A stretch of DNA of 21,839 bases. It comes from JAZNGX01 sp045576675. GTDB taxonomy: Bacteria; Bacillota; Clostridia; Monoglobales; Firm-18. How positions within the stretch are numbered: position 1 is the first letter of the stretch; each line of letters opens with the position of its first letter. A program made the position numbers and the translations under genes. Positions 5,721 through 13,348 of the stretch are shown here, piece by piece. Below the pieces are notes generated by a model. The model was given only the letters and a program-made list of their open reading frames with translations, had not been told where the DNA came from and searched no databases. The DNA lies in the NCBI GenBank assembly GCA_045576675.1, contig JAZNGX010000099.1:1-21839 (forward strand), given 5' to 3'.

Positions 5721-7010
5721 TTATTCTAAAAATCCTTTATAGTGACGCATTAACATCTGAGATTCCATCTGCTTAACTGTCTCAAGAGCAACACCTACAA
5801 CGATTAGTAATGAAGAACCTCCAATACTGATGTTGATGCCGGGGCCCATTGACATAAATATAGGTAATACTGCAACCAAGCCTAAGAAAACAGCTCCTAC
5901 GATTGTAATTCTTGTCAATACCTTGCTGATATAATCGCTTGTGTTTCTTCCTGGTCTGATACCTGGGATGAAACCACCGTTCTTCTTCATATTGTTAGCC
6001 ATTTCAATCGGATTGAACTGAATAGCTGTATAGAAATATGTGAAGAACAAGATTAGCAAGAAGTACAGTATTGCATATACCCAATGCGTTGATGAGAACA
6101 CAGTTAAAAAGCCTTTTAAGAAGCCCTGTGCATTTTCAGCAGTCTTACCGAAGAAACCTGCTATTGTGCCGGGGAATGCAAGAATACTCATCGCAAAGAT
6201 GATAGGCATAACGCCGGCTGAAGCAACCTTAATCGGAATGAATGTGCTTTGTCCACCATACATTTTACGTCCAACAACTCTTTTTGAGTACTGTACAGGA
6301 ATTTTTCTTTCTGCATTTGTCATTGAAACAACGATACCAACAACTATGATTGCAACAATCAAAAGGATTGCTGTTGTAACAAGGTTTAACTGGTCATTCT
6401 GGTTGTAAGCAATGATAGCCTGAATCATCTGAGGACCGCGTGATACGATACCTGCAAAGATTAACAATGAAATACCGTTACCGATACCCTTTTCGTTAAT
6501 CTGCTCACCAAGCCACATAAGAAATGCAGTACCTGCAGTAAATGTCAGAATTATAGTCAGTCCGGCTAAAAATCCGGTTTCTGTAACTGCATGATAACTT
6601 CTGTCAAGTGTTAGGTACAAGCCTGTAGCCTGAACCAAACCTAAGATAACTGTCAAATATCTTGACCACTGTGCTATCTTCTTTCTGCCTTCTTCGCCTT
6701 CCTTAGAAAGACGTTCCAAAGCAGGAATTGCAACTGTTAAAAGCTGCATAATAATTGATGCGTTGATATACGGTGAAATACTCATTGCGAATATTGTAGC
6801 GTTTGCAAACGCACCACCTGAGAATATGTTCATAAAACCAAGCAATGAACCTTCTCCACCTGCAGCTAAAAGCTGCTGCATTGCTGTTCTGTCCAGATAA
6901 GGAACAGGAACAAATGAACCAAAGCGGAAAATTACTAACATTAATAGTGTATATAACAGTTTTTTCCTTAAATCAGGAATTTTCCATGCATTTCTGATTG
7001 TCTGAAACAT
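5721..7010 (-). CDS. secY: Preprotein translocase subunit SecY
   Basis: Pore subunit of the SecYEG channel for protein export and membrane insertion. The 429-residue product shows about ten hydrophobic helices (for example 18-34, 118-135, 150-166, 213-230, 310-328, 366-386). The plug region GGAFANATIFAMSISPYINA is at 65-84. The SecA/ribosome-binding cytoplasmic loops are at about 233-254 (NAERKIPVQYSKRVVGRKM) and about 332-363 (FNPIEMANNMKKNGG, GIRPGRNTSDYI). It starts 1 nt after the rplO stop, so translation is probably coupled, and lies at the usual spc-operon position before adk. Confidence 0.97.
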   Translation of the reverse strand: MFQTIRNAWKIPDLRKKLLYTLLMLVIFRFGSFVPVPYLDRTAMQQLLAAGGEGSLLGFMNIFSGGAFANATIFAMSISPYINASIIMQLLTVAIPALERLSKEGEEGRKKIAQWSRYLTVILGLVQATGLYLTLDRSYHAVTETGFLAGLTIILTFTAGTAFLMWLGEQINEKGIGNGISLLIFAGIVSRGPQMIQAIIAYNQNDQLNLVTTAILLIVAIIVVGIVVSMTNAERKIPVQYSKRVVGRKMYGGQSTFIPIKVASAGVMPIIFAMSILAFPGTIAGFFGKTAENAQGFLKGFLTVFSSTHWVYAILYFLLILFFTYFYTAIQFNPIEMANNMKKNGGFIPGIRPGRNTSDYISKVLTRITIVGAVFLGLVAVLPIFMSMGPGINISIGGSSLLIVVGVALETVKQMESQMLMRHYKGFLE

Positions 7011-7011
7011 A

Positions 7012-7452
7012 TTATATCACCTGAGCCTTTCCTCCGGCCTTTGTGATTTTCTCCTCGGCGGTTTTTGTAAATCTTACAGCCTTAACAGTAAGTGCTTTTT
7101 CAACTTCACCTCTGCCCATGATTACAACTCCGTCACAAATCTTAGAAATAACGCCAGCTTCTTTCAAAACTTCAGCTGTAACCTCTGTGTTTGCATCGAA
7201 TCTGTTAAGCTCTTCAACATTGATTGACACATACTCTTTAGCAAATATATTTGTAAATCCACGTTTAGGTAAACGTCTGTATAAAGGCATCTGACCACCT
7301 TCAAAACCGGGACGTACACCGCCGCCGCTTCTTGCGTTCTGACCTTTATGACCTTTACCGGCAGTTTTGCCGTTACCTGTAGCGTGTCCTCTACCTTTTC
7401 TTTTTGGTTCTCTCTTTGAACCTTCAGCCGGTGACAATTCATATAACTTCAT
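7012..7452 (-). CDS. rplO: 50S ribosomal protein L15
   Basis: Late-assembly large-subunit protein that threads a long basic N-terminus through 23S rRNA. The 146-residue product begins MKLYELSPAEGSKREPKRKG. It has the glycine/lysine-rich extension (GRGHATGNGKTAGKGHKGQ, then GGGVRPGFEGGQMPLYRRLPKRGF) and a folded C-terminal domain. The start at 7452 was chosen because AGGAGGTG ends 7 nt upstream; the in-frame GTG three codons earlier overlaps that ribosome-binding site and is not a plausible start. It lies between rpmD (27 nt) and secY (1 nt). Confidence 0.96.
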   Translation of the reverse strand: MKLYELSPAEGSKREPKRKGRGHATGNGKTAGKGHKGQNARSGGGVRPGFEGGQMPLYRRLPKRGFTNIFAKEYVSINVEELNRFDANTEVTAEVLKEAGVISKICDGVVIMGRGEVEKALTVKAVRFTKTAEEKITKAGGKAQVI

Positions 7453-7479
7453 TTGTCGCACCTCCTTTTGTGTTTTCGA

Positions 7480-7662
7480 TTATAGCTCCTCAACAGATAC
7501 AAGGTGATTAACCTTTGAAATCATACCTCTGATTTGAGGATTATCCTTATGCTCTGCTGTGCTTCTGATTTTGTGTAAACCAAGAGCACGTACAGTAGCT
7601 ATCTGATCTTTTTTGCATCCGATAACACTTTTTGTAAGTGTTACTTTTAATGTGTTAGCCAC
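7480..7662 (-). CDS. rpmD: 50S ribosomal protein L30
   Basis: Small large-subunit protein of 60 residues, the standard bacterial length. It starts MANTLKVTLTKSVIGCKKDQ and continues with the conserved TVRALGLHKI and MISKVNHLVSVEEL elements of the ferredoxin-like fold. A GGAGG site precedes the ATG, 12 nt after rpsE. It sits between rpsE and rplO as in the usual spc operon. Confidence 0.95.
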   Translation of the reverse strand: MANTLKVTLTKSVIGCKKDQIATVRALGLHKIRSTAEHKDNPQIRGMISKVNHLVSVEEL

Positions 7663-7674
7663 GATAACTCCTCC

Positions 7675-8205
7675 TTATTCAGCTACTGCCTCGTCGGTTT
7701 TGCCACGGAAAACCTGAGTATCGCTGATTCCGCGTGTCTTTGCAACGTCGCTTACGTTACGTAATGTTGCAAGTCCGGCGATTGTTGCGCTTACAACGTT
7801 ACGTGAATTATTTGAACGAAGTGATTTTGTTCTGATATCACGGATACCTGCAAGCTCGATTACTGCACGTGCAGCACCGCCGGCGATAACACCGGTACCT
7901 TCTTTAGCAGGCTTTAACAATACTTCACCTGCACCGAATTTTCCGATAACCTCGTGCGGAATTGTTGTTCCGACGATTGGTACGCTTATCATATTTTTCT
8001 TAGCATCTTCTATACCTTTACGAATTGCATCAGGAATTTCGGCAGCCTTACCCATACCGCATCCTACGTGACCATTTTCGTCACCAACAACTACTAGAGC
8101 TGAAAAACGGAATGTTCTACCACCCTTAACAACCTTTGCAACACGGTTAATTTTAACTACTTTTTCTTTAATATCCAATGTTCCTGCGTCGATTTGGTTT
8201 GCCAT
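7675..8205 (-). CDS. rpsE: 30S ribosomal protein S5
   Basis: Small-subunit protein near the mRNA entry site that affects translational fidelity and helicase activity. The 176-residue product has the N-terminal double-stranded-RNA-binding-like domain (KVVKINRVAKVVKGGRTFRF) with the conserved VGCGMGKAAEIPDAIRK. The C-terminal domain carries PAKEGTGVIAGGAARAVIE and a GIRDIRTKSLRSNN segment. Two adjacent ATGs occur (8208 and 8205). The second gives a 5-nt spacing from GGTG and was preferred, but the first cannot be excluded. It is 18 nt after rplR and 12 nt before rpmD. Confidence 0.96.
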   Translation of the reverse strand: MANQIDAGTLDIKEKVVKINRVAKVVKGGRTFRFSALVVVGDENGHVGCGMGKAAEIPDAIRKGIEDAKKNMISVPIVGTTIPHEVIGKFGAGEVLLKPAKEGTGVIAGGAARAVIELAGIRDIRTKSLRSNNSRNVVSATIAGLATLRNVSDVAKTRGISDTQVFRGKTDEAVAE

Positions 8206-8223
8206 CATTTCACCTTCTTTTTA

Positions 8224-8586
8224 TTAGAAATTAAGTCCACCCTCACGTGCGCCTTCAGCTAATTCCTGAACACGTCCGTGATATAGGTAGCCGCCACGAT
8301 CAAATACTACGTCTTTAATTCCAGCTGCAATTGCTTTTTCAGCGATTAGCTTACCAACTGCTCTTGCTGCTTCTTTATTTCCGCCGTAGTTTGCCTTTAG
8401 GCTTGCATCAAGAGTTGATGCTGAAACTAAGGTAACACCCTTGCTGTCGTCTATGATCTGAGCATAAATATTGTTTAGACTTCTGTACACGTTTAATCTT
8501 GGGCACTCTGTTGTACCTGCAATCTTTTTACGCACACGTTCATGACGTCTTTTTCTTGCAACATTACTGCCTACTGTTTTAATCAT
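8224..8586 (-). CDS. rplR: 50S ribosomal protein L18
   Basis: Binds 5S rRNA together with L5 and helps attach it to the large subunit. The 120-residue product has the basic N-terminal tail (NVARKRRHERVRKKI), the RLNVYRSLNNIYAQIIDD strand-helix and the C-terminal VVFDRGGYLYHGRVQELAEG that typify bacterial L18. It lies 84 nt after rplF, one of the longer spacers of the cluster, which contains a 5-bp stem (8621-8625 with 8640-8644). AGGAG-type ribosome-binding sequences precede the ATG. Confidence 0.97.
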   Translation of the reverse strand: MIKTVGSNVARKRRHERVRKKIAGTTECPRLNVYRSLNNIYAQIIDDSKGVTLVSASTLDASLKANYGGNKEAARAVGKLIAEKAIAAGIKDVVFDRGGYLYHGRVQELAEGAREGGLNF

Positions 8587-8670
8587 GCTCCTAAACTCCT
8601 TTCGTATTAATCACATTCGAGGCTTAATATAAAATTACCAAGCCAAATTTGCGTTACGGTAAAGAAAGAA

Positions 8671-9216
8671 TTACTTCTTCTTAGCACCTGTTTTACCTTC
8701 TTTTCTGCGGATATGTTCATCCACATACTTAATACCCTTACCTTTATATGGCTCAGGCGGTCTCTTTTCACGGATTTTTGAAGCAACGTGACCAACTAGC
8801 TGCTTATCAGCACCTGATACGATGATCTGGTTGGGCTGCGGAACTTCAATTTTGATACCCTCAACGGGCTCCATGATAACAGGATGTGAATAACCTAATG
8901 TTAGGTTAAGTGAATTACCCTGCATAGCAGCACGATAACCTACACCGTTGATTTCAAGTTCTTTCTTGTAACCCTCGGTTACACCTATAACCATATTTGA
9001 AATAAGTGTTCTTGTAAGACCGTGCAATGATCTGTGCTGTTTATCTTCTGACGGACGTTCTACTGTTACAACGCCGTTTTCTAATTTAATTATCATATCC
9101 TTATGCAATTCCCTTGAAAGAGTACCGTTAGGACCCTTTACTGTAACCTTGTTGCCGTCTAACTTAAAGTCAACGCCAGCAGGGATGGTAATTGGCAATT
9201 TTCCTATTCTGGACAC
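8671..9216 (-). CDS. rplF: 50S ribosomal protein L6
   Basis: Large-subunit protein at the base of the L7/L12 stalk near the sarcin-ricin loop. The 181-residue product starts MSRIGKLPITIPAGV. It has the two duplicated alpha/beta domains of the family; the second carries GVGYRAAMQGNSLNLTLGYSHP at about 92-113 and ends with the signature PPEPYKGKGIKYVDEHIRRK. A GGAGGTG site precedes the ATG. It follows rpsH after 44 nt and precedes rplR. Confidence 0.97.
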   Translation of the reverse strand: MSRIGKLPITIPAGVDFKLDGNKVTVKGPNGTLSRELHKDMIIKLENGVVTVERPSEDKQHRSLHGLTRTLISNMVIGVTEGYKKELEINGVGYRAAMQGNSLNLTLGYSHPVIMEPVEGIKIEVPQPNQIIVSGADKQLVGHVASKIREKRPPEPYKGKGIKYVDEHIRRKEGKTGAKKK

Positions 9217-9240
9217 CTATTTTGCACCTCCTTGTTTTTT

Positions 9241-9261
9241 ATATTGACTTTTCATCAATAT
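9241..9261 (-). repeat. Hairpin at the rpsH stop codon
   Basis: ATATTGA (9241-9247) pairs perfectly with TCAATAT (9255-9261) around a 7-nt loop. The 5' arm in the transcript begins at the first base past the rpsH coding region's stop boundary, and the stem ends just before the rplF ribosome-binding site. Confidence 0.45.
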
Positions 9262-9659
9262 TACCAAACAAACGCTAATACTTCGCCGCCAACGTTCTCG
9301 CGACGTGCACGCTTGTCAGTCATAACACCTTTCGATGTTGAGATTATAGCTATACCCAAGCCCTTTAATACTCTTGGAAGCTCATCTCTTGAAACATATA
9401 CTCTAAGACCGGGCTTTGAAACTCTCTTAAGACCAGCAATAACCTGTTTTTTGCCTTCGCCATACTTAAGCCAGATTTTTATAACACCCTGTCTGCCGTC
9501 CTCAATAACTTCATACTTTTTGATGTAACCTTCTTCAAAAAGAATCTGAACTATTGATTTTTTCATATTTGATGCAGGAACTTCAACTGTTTCGTGACGA
9601 GCACTGTTTGCATTCCTAATTCTTGTTAACAAATCTGCGATTGGATCTGTAATTTGCAT
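9261..9659 (-). CDS. rpsH: 30S ribosomal protein S8
   Basis: Primary 16S rRNA-binding protein of the central domain and, in E. coli, the repressor of the spc operon. The 132-residue product starts MQITDPIADLLTRIRNANSA. It has the KKSIVQILFEEGYI helix and the conserved C-terminal STSKGVMTDKRARRENVGGE segment. It follows rpsZ after 48 nt and precedes rplF. No match to the E. coli S8 operator was looked for beyond the small hairpin at the stop codon. Confidence 0.97.
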   Translation of the reverse strand: MQITDPIADLLTRIRNANSARHETVEVPASNMKKSIVQILFEEGYIKKYEVIEDGRQGVIKIWLKYGEGKKQVIAGLKRVSKPGLRVYVSRDELPRVLKGLGIAIISTSKGVMTDKRARRENVGGEVLAFVW

Positions 9660-9707
9660 TATGAAACCTCCTTCCGACTGTTTCTAACAATCTCTCTAAA
9701 CCGGTTT

Positions 9708-9893
9708 TTACCAGCTTGCCTTTCTAACACCGGGAATAACGCCCTGATGAGCCAAATTCCTGAAGCAAATTCTGCAGATTCCGTATTTACGGAGATAACC
9801 GTGAGGTCTGCCGCAAATCTTGCAGCGGTTGTATTCACGAGTCTTGTACTTCTGCGGTCTCTGCTGTTTTATAACCATAGCTTTCTTAGCCAA
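9708..9893 (-). CDS. rpsZ: 30S ribosomal protein S14, type Z (zinc form)
   Basis: Small-subunit head protein. At 61 residues it is the short zinc-binding form rather than the long zinc-free form of about 90-100 residues. The zinc site is complete: C24 and C27 (CKICGRPHG), C40 and C43 (CRICFR), followed by the conserved ending NLAHQGVIPGVRKASW. The short type is usual in Firmicutes. It lies 17 nt after rplE and 48 nt before rpsH. The gene is also named rpsN in some annotations. Confidence 0.96.
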   Translation of the reverse strand: MAKKAMVIKQQRPQKYKTREYNRCKICGRPHGYLRKYGICRICFRNLAHQGVIPGVRKASW

Positions 9894-9910
9894 GATAATT
9901 CCCTCCTTCG

Positions 9911-10453
9911 TTAATTGCGAGCAAAGGGTGCACCCATAAGGGTCAACAGCTCTTTAGCTTCTTCGTCGGTTGAAGCAGTTGTAACGAATATAATATCCAT
10001 ACCTCTGATTTTATCAACCTTATCATAATCGATTTCGGGGAATATAAGCTGCTCCTTGATACCGAATGAATAATTACCTCTACCGTCAAAGGAATTGCCG
10101 TTTATTCCACGGAAGTCACGAACACGCGGTAACGCAACATTAAACAATCTGTCGATAAACTCATACATTCTGTCACCGCGAAGAGTTGCTTTACAACCGA
10201 TGTTCATACCCTCACGGATTTTGTATGCAGCAACAGACTTTTTAGCCTGAGTGATTGCAGGCTTCTGACCAACGATTTTGGCCATATCTTCAGCAGCTGA
10301 ATCCAACGCTTTTGAATTGTCCTTCGCTTCGCCAACACCCATATTTACTACTACCTTAACAATTTTAGGTATCTGCATGGGGCTTTTGTATTCGAATTTC
10401 TTCATAAGAGCCGGAGCTACTTCTTTGTCATAAAATTCTTTCATTCTTGACAT
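9911..10453 (-). CDS. rplE: 50S ribosomal protein L5
   Basis: Binds 5S rRNA and forms the central protuberance, contacting S13 and P-site tRNA. The 180-residue product has the family length. It starts MSRMKEFYDKEVAPALMKKF and carries VVVNMGVGEAKDN, AITQAKKSVAAYKIREGMNIG and the RDFRGINGNSFDGRGNYSFG segment. A repeated AGGAGG motif lies about 10 nt before the ATG, a little far but clear; an in-frame ATG three codons in is less conserved as a start. It follows rplX after 40 nt. Confidence 0.97.
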   Translation of the reverse strand: MSRMKEFYDKEVAPALMKKFEYKSPMQIPKIVKVVVNMGVGEAKDNSKALDSAAEDMAKIVGQKPAITQAKKSVAAYKIREGMNIGCKATLRGDRMYEFIDRLFNVALPRVRDFRGINGNSFDGRGNYSFGIKEQLIFPEIDYDKVDKIRGMDIIFVTTASTDEEAKELLTLMGAPFARN

Positions 10454-10493
10454 ATTAAAATGTCCTCCTCCTTCCCATTAAGCAGTGCAATAA

Positions 10494-10814
10494 TCAGATA
10501 ATTTCGCCGCATTTTTTGCAAACTCTAACGTTTTCACCGTTTTCAAGAGTTTTTCTTGCAATTCTTGTGGCACTCTGGCATTTGGGGCAAACATGCATAA
10601 CCTTGCATGCATAAATTGCAGTTTCCTGATGGATAATTCCGCCAACTTCGCCCTGTCTTCTGGGTTTTTTATGTTTTGTAGCCATTGCTACGCCTTCTAC
10701 GATAACCTTGCCGCTTTTAGGGATAACAGATAAAACTTTACCTTTTTTGCCTTTATCCTTACCGGAAAGCACGATGACATTATCGCCTTTTTTAACATGA
10801 AGCTTTTTATTCAT
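10494..10814 (-). CDS. rplX: 50S ribosomal protein L24 with zinc-ribbon-like C-terminus
   Basis: One of the assembly-initiating large-subunit proteins, located at the exit tunnel. The 106-residue product has an N-terminal KOW domain (VKKGDNVIVLSGKDKGKKGK at 7-26) and the conserved TKHKKPRRQGEVGGI. Two CxxC pairs in the C-terminal part (C76/C79 and C99/C102) suggest bound zinc; such cysteines occur in many Firmicutes L24 proteins. It is 15 nt after rplN and 40 nt before rplE. Confidence 0.97.
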   Translation of the reverse strand: MNKKLHVKKGDNVIVLSGKDKGKKGKVLSVIPKSGKVIVEGVAMATKHKKPRRQGEVGGIIHQETAIYACKVMHVCPKCQSATRIARKTLENGENVRVCKKCGEII

Positions 10815-10829
10815 CTCTGCTACCTCCTA

Positions 10830-11198
10830 TTATAATACTTCGGGAGCAAGTGACAGAATCTTCATAAATTCTTTATCACGTAACTCTCTTGCAACAGGTC
10901 CAAAAATACGAGTACCTCTTGGGTTTTTATCGTCTCTTATAATAACTGCTGCATTTTCATCAAATTTGATATATGAACCGTCTGCTCTTCTAACGCCCTT
11001 GACACTTCTAACGATAACTGCCTTAACAACATCGCCTTTTTTAACAACACCGCCGGGCGTTGCCTTTTTAACTGAAGCAACGATTACATCACCGATGTTT
11101 CCGAAGTATCTAACAGAACCGCCAAGAACACGGATGCACATTAATTCCTTAGCGCCTGTGTTGTCAGCCACTTTTAAAAGTGTTTGCTGTTGTATCAC
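10830..11198 (-). CDS. rplN: 50S ribosomal protein L14
   Basis: Large-subunit beta-barrel protein at the subunit interface; binding partner of the silencing factor RsfS in family members. The 122-residue length is exact for bacteria. The start MIQQQTLLKVADNTGAKELM, the central ASVKKATPGGVVKKGDVVKA and the ending PVARELRDKEFMKILSLAPEVL (last 22 residues) are highly conserved. It follows rpsQ after 28 nt and precedes rplX by 15 nt. Confidence 0.98.
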   Translation of the reverse strand: MIQQQTLLKVADNTGAKELMCIRVLGGSVRYFGNIGDVIVASVKKATPGGVVKKGDVVKAVIVRSVKGVRRADGSYIKFDENAAVIIRDDKNPRGTRIFGPVARELRDKEFMKILSLAPEVL

Positions 11199-11226
11199 AA
11201 CGACGTCCTCCTTTCAAAAACTGTAA

Positions 11227-11484
11227 TTATTGAGCCTTTTCCACTATTCCTACAAGACGCCATCTCTTATCCTTTGAAAGCGGTCTTGTTTCCATAACCT
11301 TTACCTTATCGCCTACATTGCACTCGTTGTTTTCATCGTGTGCCTTCAGCTTATAGGTTCTCTTCATAACCTTATTGTAAAGCGGATGCATAACGCTGTC
11401 TTCAATTGCAACTACGATTGTTTTGTCCATCTTGTTGCTTACAACCTTACCAATCCTTGTTTTTCTGTAATTACGTTCAGCCAC
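11227..11484 (-). CDS. rpsQ: 30S ribosomal protein S17
   Basis: Primary 16S rRNA-binding OB-fold protein of the small-subunit body. The 85-residue product has the typical RIGKVVSNKMDKTIVVAIED strand pair, a HPLYNKVMKRTYKLKAHDE loop and the METRPLSKDKRWRLV ending. A GGAGGT site precedes the ATG, immediately after a 6-bp hairpin in the 44-nt rpmC-rpsQ spacer. It is followed by rplN. Confidence 0.97.
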   Translation of the reverse strand: MAERNYRKTRIGKVVSNKMDKTIVVAIEDSVMHPLYNKVMKRTYKLKAHDENNECNVGDKVKVMETRPLSKDKRWRLVGIVEKAQ

Positions 11485-11496
11485 TTTTTTACCTCC

Positions 11497-11516
11497 TTCA
11501 CTCTCATTTTAGTGAA
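11497..11516 (-). repeat. Hairpin abutting the rpsQ ribosome-binding site
   Basis: TTCACT (11497-11502) pairs with AGTGAA (11511-11516) around an 8-nt loop, in the spacer 12 nt after the rpmC stop. The 3' arm runs directly into the GGAGG of rpsQ, so pairing could influence initiation. The stem is short and could be chance. Confidence 0.35.
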
Positions 11517-11528
11517 ATTTAACTAAAC

Positions 11529-11738
11529 TTACTTGTTTTTAAGTTCTGCCTCTTTTAATAGAGTGCTTACCCTTGCGATTGTCTTCTTAACTTCAACTAT
11601 ACGCATTGGGTTTTCGAGCTGATTTGTAGCTTGCTGAAATCTTAAGTTGAAAAGCTCCGCTTTTGAGTCTTTTAACTTTTGTGTCAACTCGTCTACTGTC
11701 AAGTCACGCAATTTTTTAATATTGTTCTTTGCCGGCAT
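11529..11738 (-). CDS. rpmC: 50S ribosomal protein L29
   Basis: Small helical protein by the exit tunnel, near the docking site of trigger factor and SRP. The 69-residue product is an all-alpha hairpin with the family motifs RDLTVDELTQKLKDSKAELF, NLRFQQATNQLENP and RIVEVKKTIARVSTLL. Its ATG overlaps the rplP stop by one base (TGATG), with GGAGGG upstream inside rplP, so the two genes are probably translationally coupled. Confidence 0.96.
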   Translation of the reverse strand: MPAKNNIKKLRDLTVDELTQKLKDSKAELFNLRFQQATNQLENPMRIVEVKKTIARVSTLLKEAELKNK

Positions 11739-12160
11739 CAGTTCTCACCCTCCGTTTCCTTGCAGACGAATTTGCATTTTACAGGCAGCTTGTTAGCAGC
11801 AAGACGCAACGCTTCTCTTGCAACTTCTTCTGAAACACCGCCGATTTCAAACATTACACGGCCGGGTTTAACTACTGCTACCCAATATTCCGGTGAACCC
11901 TTACCACTACCCATACGTGTTTCAGCAGGTTTTTCTGTGATAGGCTTATCCGGGAATATTTTAATCCAAACCTTTCCGCCTCTCTTAATATAACGAGTCA
12001 TAGCAATACGGGCAGCCTCTATCTGGTTAGCTGTAATCCAGCTTGCCTCAAGTGACTGTAAACCGAAATCACCATATGTTACTGTGTTACCTCTTAATGC
12101 TTTACCCTTTAATCTTCCGCGCATAACTCTGCGGTACTTAACTCTTTTTGGAGATAGCAT
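11738..12160 (-). CDS. rplP: 50S ribosomal protein L16
   Basis: Large-subunit protein near the A-site tRNA and peptidyl-transferase centre. The 140-residue product starts MLSPKRVKYRRVMRGRLKGK and carries DFGLQSLEASWITANQIEAA, a RGGKVWIKIFPDKPITEKPA loop and RMGSGKGSPEYWVAVVKPG. The start overlaps the 3' end of rpsC by 23 nt and the ribosome-binding site AAGGAGG is only about 3 nt from the ATG. The start is nonetheless supported because the family normally begins MLxPKR. Confidence 0.96.
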   Translation of the reverse strand: MLSPKRVKYRRVMRGRLKGKALRGNTVTYGDFGLQSLEASWITANQIEAARIAMTRYIKRGGKVWIKIFPDKPITEKPAETRMGSGKGSPEYWVAVVKPGRVMFEIGGVSEEVAREALRLAANKLPVKCKFVCKETEGEN

Positions 12161-12839
12161 TTGCTTTGCCTCCTTCCGCCTTTGGGCCTTTTTTAGCAGG
12201 CTTATTTGAAGAAGCTAAAACCTCACCTTTGTAAATCCAAGCTTTAACACCGATTTTACCATATGTTGTGTTTGCCTCAGCAAAACCGTAATCGATATCA
12301 GCTCTTAATGTCTGTAGAGGAATTGTTCCTTCATGGTAGTGCTCTGCACGAGCAATTTCAGCGCCGCCCAAACGACCTGAACATGTTGTTTTGATACCTT
12401 TAGCACCTGATTTCATTGTTCTGCCCATTGTGCCCTTCATAGCTTTTCTGAAAGAAATACGTCTTTCTAACTGAGAAGCGATGTTTTCTGCAACAAGCTG
12501 AGCGTTCTGGTCAGGATTTTTAACTTCAACGATGTTGATGTTAACGTCCTTACCTAACAATTTAACCAAGTCAGCCTTTAGTTTTTCTATGCCAGCACCG
12601 TTCTTACCGATAATGATACCGGGTTTTGCAGCGTGAACATAAACAATAATTTTATTAACTTTCTTTTCGATTTCTATCTTAGCAACTCCGGCCTGGTATA
12701 ATTCTTTTTTAACAAACTTTCTGATTTTGTAGTCTTCTACGATGCTGTCGCCAAAATCACTATCGTTTGCAAACCAGCGGGAATCCCAATCCTTGATTAC
12801 CCCGACTCTTAAGCCGTGGGGATTAATTTTCTGTCCCAT
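12138..12839 (-). CDS. rpsC: 30S ribosomal protein S3
   Basis: Small-subunit protein that lines the mRNA entry channel. The 233-residue product starts MGQKINPHGLRVGVIKDWDS. It has a type-II KH domain with the GKNG loop at 78-81 and the C-terminal S3 domain (ARAEHYHEGTIPLQTLRADI and GIKVWIYKGE-like GVKAWIYKGE). A Lys/Gly/Ala-rich tail of about 23 residues follows, and its last codons overlap rplP. The gene is 20 nt after rplV. Confidence 0.97.
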   Translation of the reverse strand: MGQKINPHGLRVGVIKDWDSRWFANDSDFGDSIVEDYKIRKFVKKELYQAGVAKIEIEKKVNKIIVYVHAAKPGIIIGKNGAGIEKLKADLVKLLGKDVNINIVEVKNPDQNAQLVAENIASQLERRISFRKAMKGTMGRTMKSGAKGIKTTCSGRLGGAEIARAEHYHEGTIPLQTLRADIDYGFAEANTTYGKIGVKAWIYKGEVLASSNKPAKKGPKAEGGKANAISKKS

Positions 12840-12859
12840 GTTCTACCTCCTTCTCCCTA

Positions 12860-13300
12860 TTATTCGTTAGCTGTTGCTTCTTCAGCAGCAGGAGCTGTTT
12901 TCTTTGCACGGGGCTTTCTTGCCTTCTTTTCAGGCTCAGCCTTAGGTGCTGCAACAACCTCTTCTTTTTCCATAAGCGCTACAGTTATGTGACTTGTACG
13001 CTTGTAAATTCTGAAAGCTCTGCCCTGAGCTCTGGGCTGAATTCTCTTTAATATAGGACCTGCACTTGCGAAAATTTCTGATACGTAAAGTTTTTCAACA
13101 TCCATACCATGATTATTTTCAGCATTTGCTATAGCTGAAAGTAAAAGTTTTTCAACAATAAAACTTGCAGCTTTAGGTGTGTGTTTTAATATTGCCAATG
13201 CTTCGCCTACCGGCTTGTTGCGAATTAAATCTATAACTATTTTCACTTTTCTGGGTGAAATTCTTGCATAACTAAGTTTTGCCTTTGCAACGTTCTGCAT
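12860..13300 (-). CDS. rplV: 50S ribosomal protein L22 with basic C-terminal extension
   Basis: Large-subunit protein whose beta-hairpin reaches into the exit tunnel and forms part of the macrolide-binding constriction. Residues 1-110 are the conserved core (KAKLSYARISPRKVKIVIDL, VEKLLLSAIANAENNHGMD and RIQPRAQGRAFRIYKRTSHI). A low-complexity tail of about 30 residues rich in Lys, Ala, Pro and Glu follows, making the protein 146 rather than about 110-115 residues. Such tails vary between Firmicutes. It lies between rpsS (48 nt) and rpsC (20 nt). Confidence 0.97.
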   Translation of the reverse strand: MQNVAKAKLSYARISPRKVKIVIDLIRNKPVGEALAILKHTPKAASFIVEKLLLSAIANAENNHGMDVEKLYVSEIFASAGPILKRIQPRAQGRAFRIYKRTSHITVALMEKEEVVAAPKAEPEKKARKPRAKKTAPAAEEATANE

Positions 13301-13318
13301 TGTTTTGCCTCCTTTCGA

Positions 13319-13334
13319 CAGACTTTTTAGCCTG
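13319..13334 (-). repeat. Hairpin in the rpsS-rplV spacer
   Basis: CAGACT (13319-13324) pairs with AGCCTG (13329-13334) around a 4-nt loop, 6 pairs including one G-U in the minus-strand RNA. It ends just before the rplV ribosome-binding site. Confidence 0.35.
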
Positions 13335-13348
13335 ACTATCTACTTTAA

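Noticed and set aside
6040..6408. Plus-strand open frame of 122 codons within secY
   Set aside because: Antisense to a certain SecY; low-complexity Ile/Thr/Pro content is the mirror of transmembrane codons.
7164..7442. Minus-strand frame of 92 codons inside rplO
   Set aside because: Alternative frame of the clearly conserved L15; no family match.
8607..8795. Minus-strand frame over the rplF 3' end and the rplF-rplR spacer
   Set aside because: Out-of-frame with L6, which is supported to its conserved C-terminus; no ribosome-binding site.
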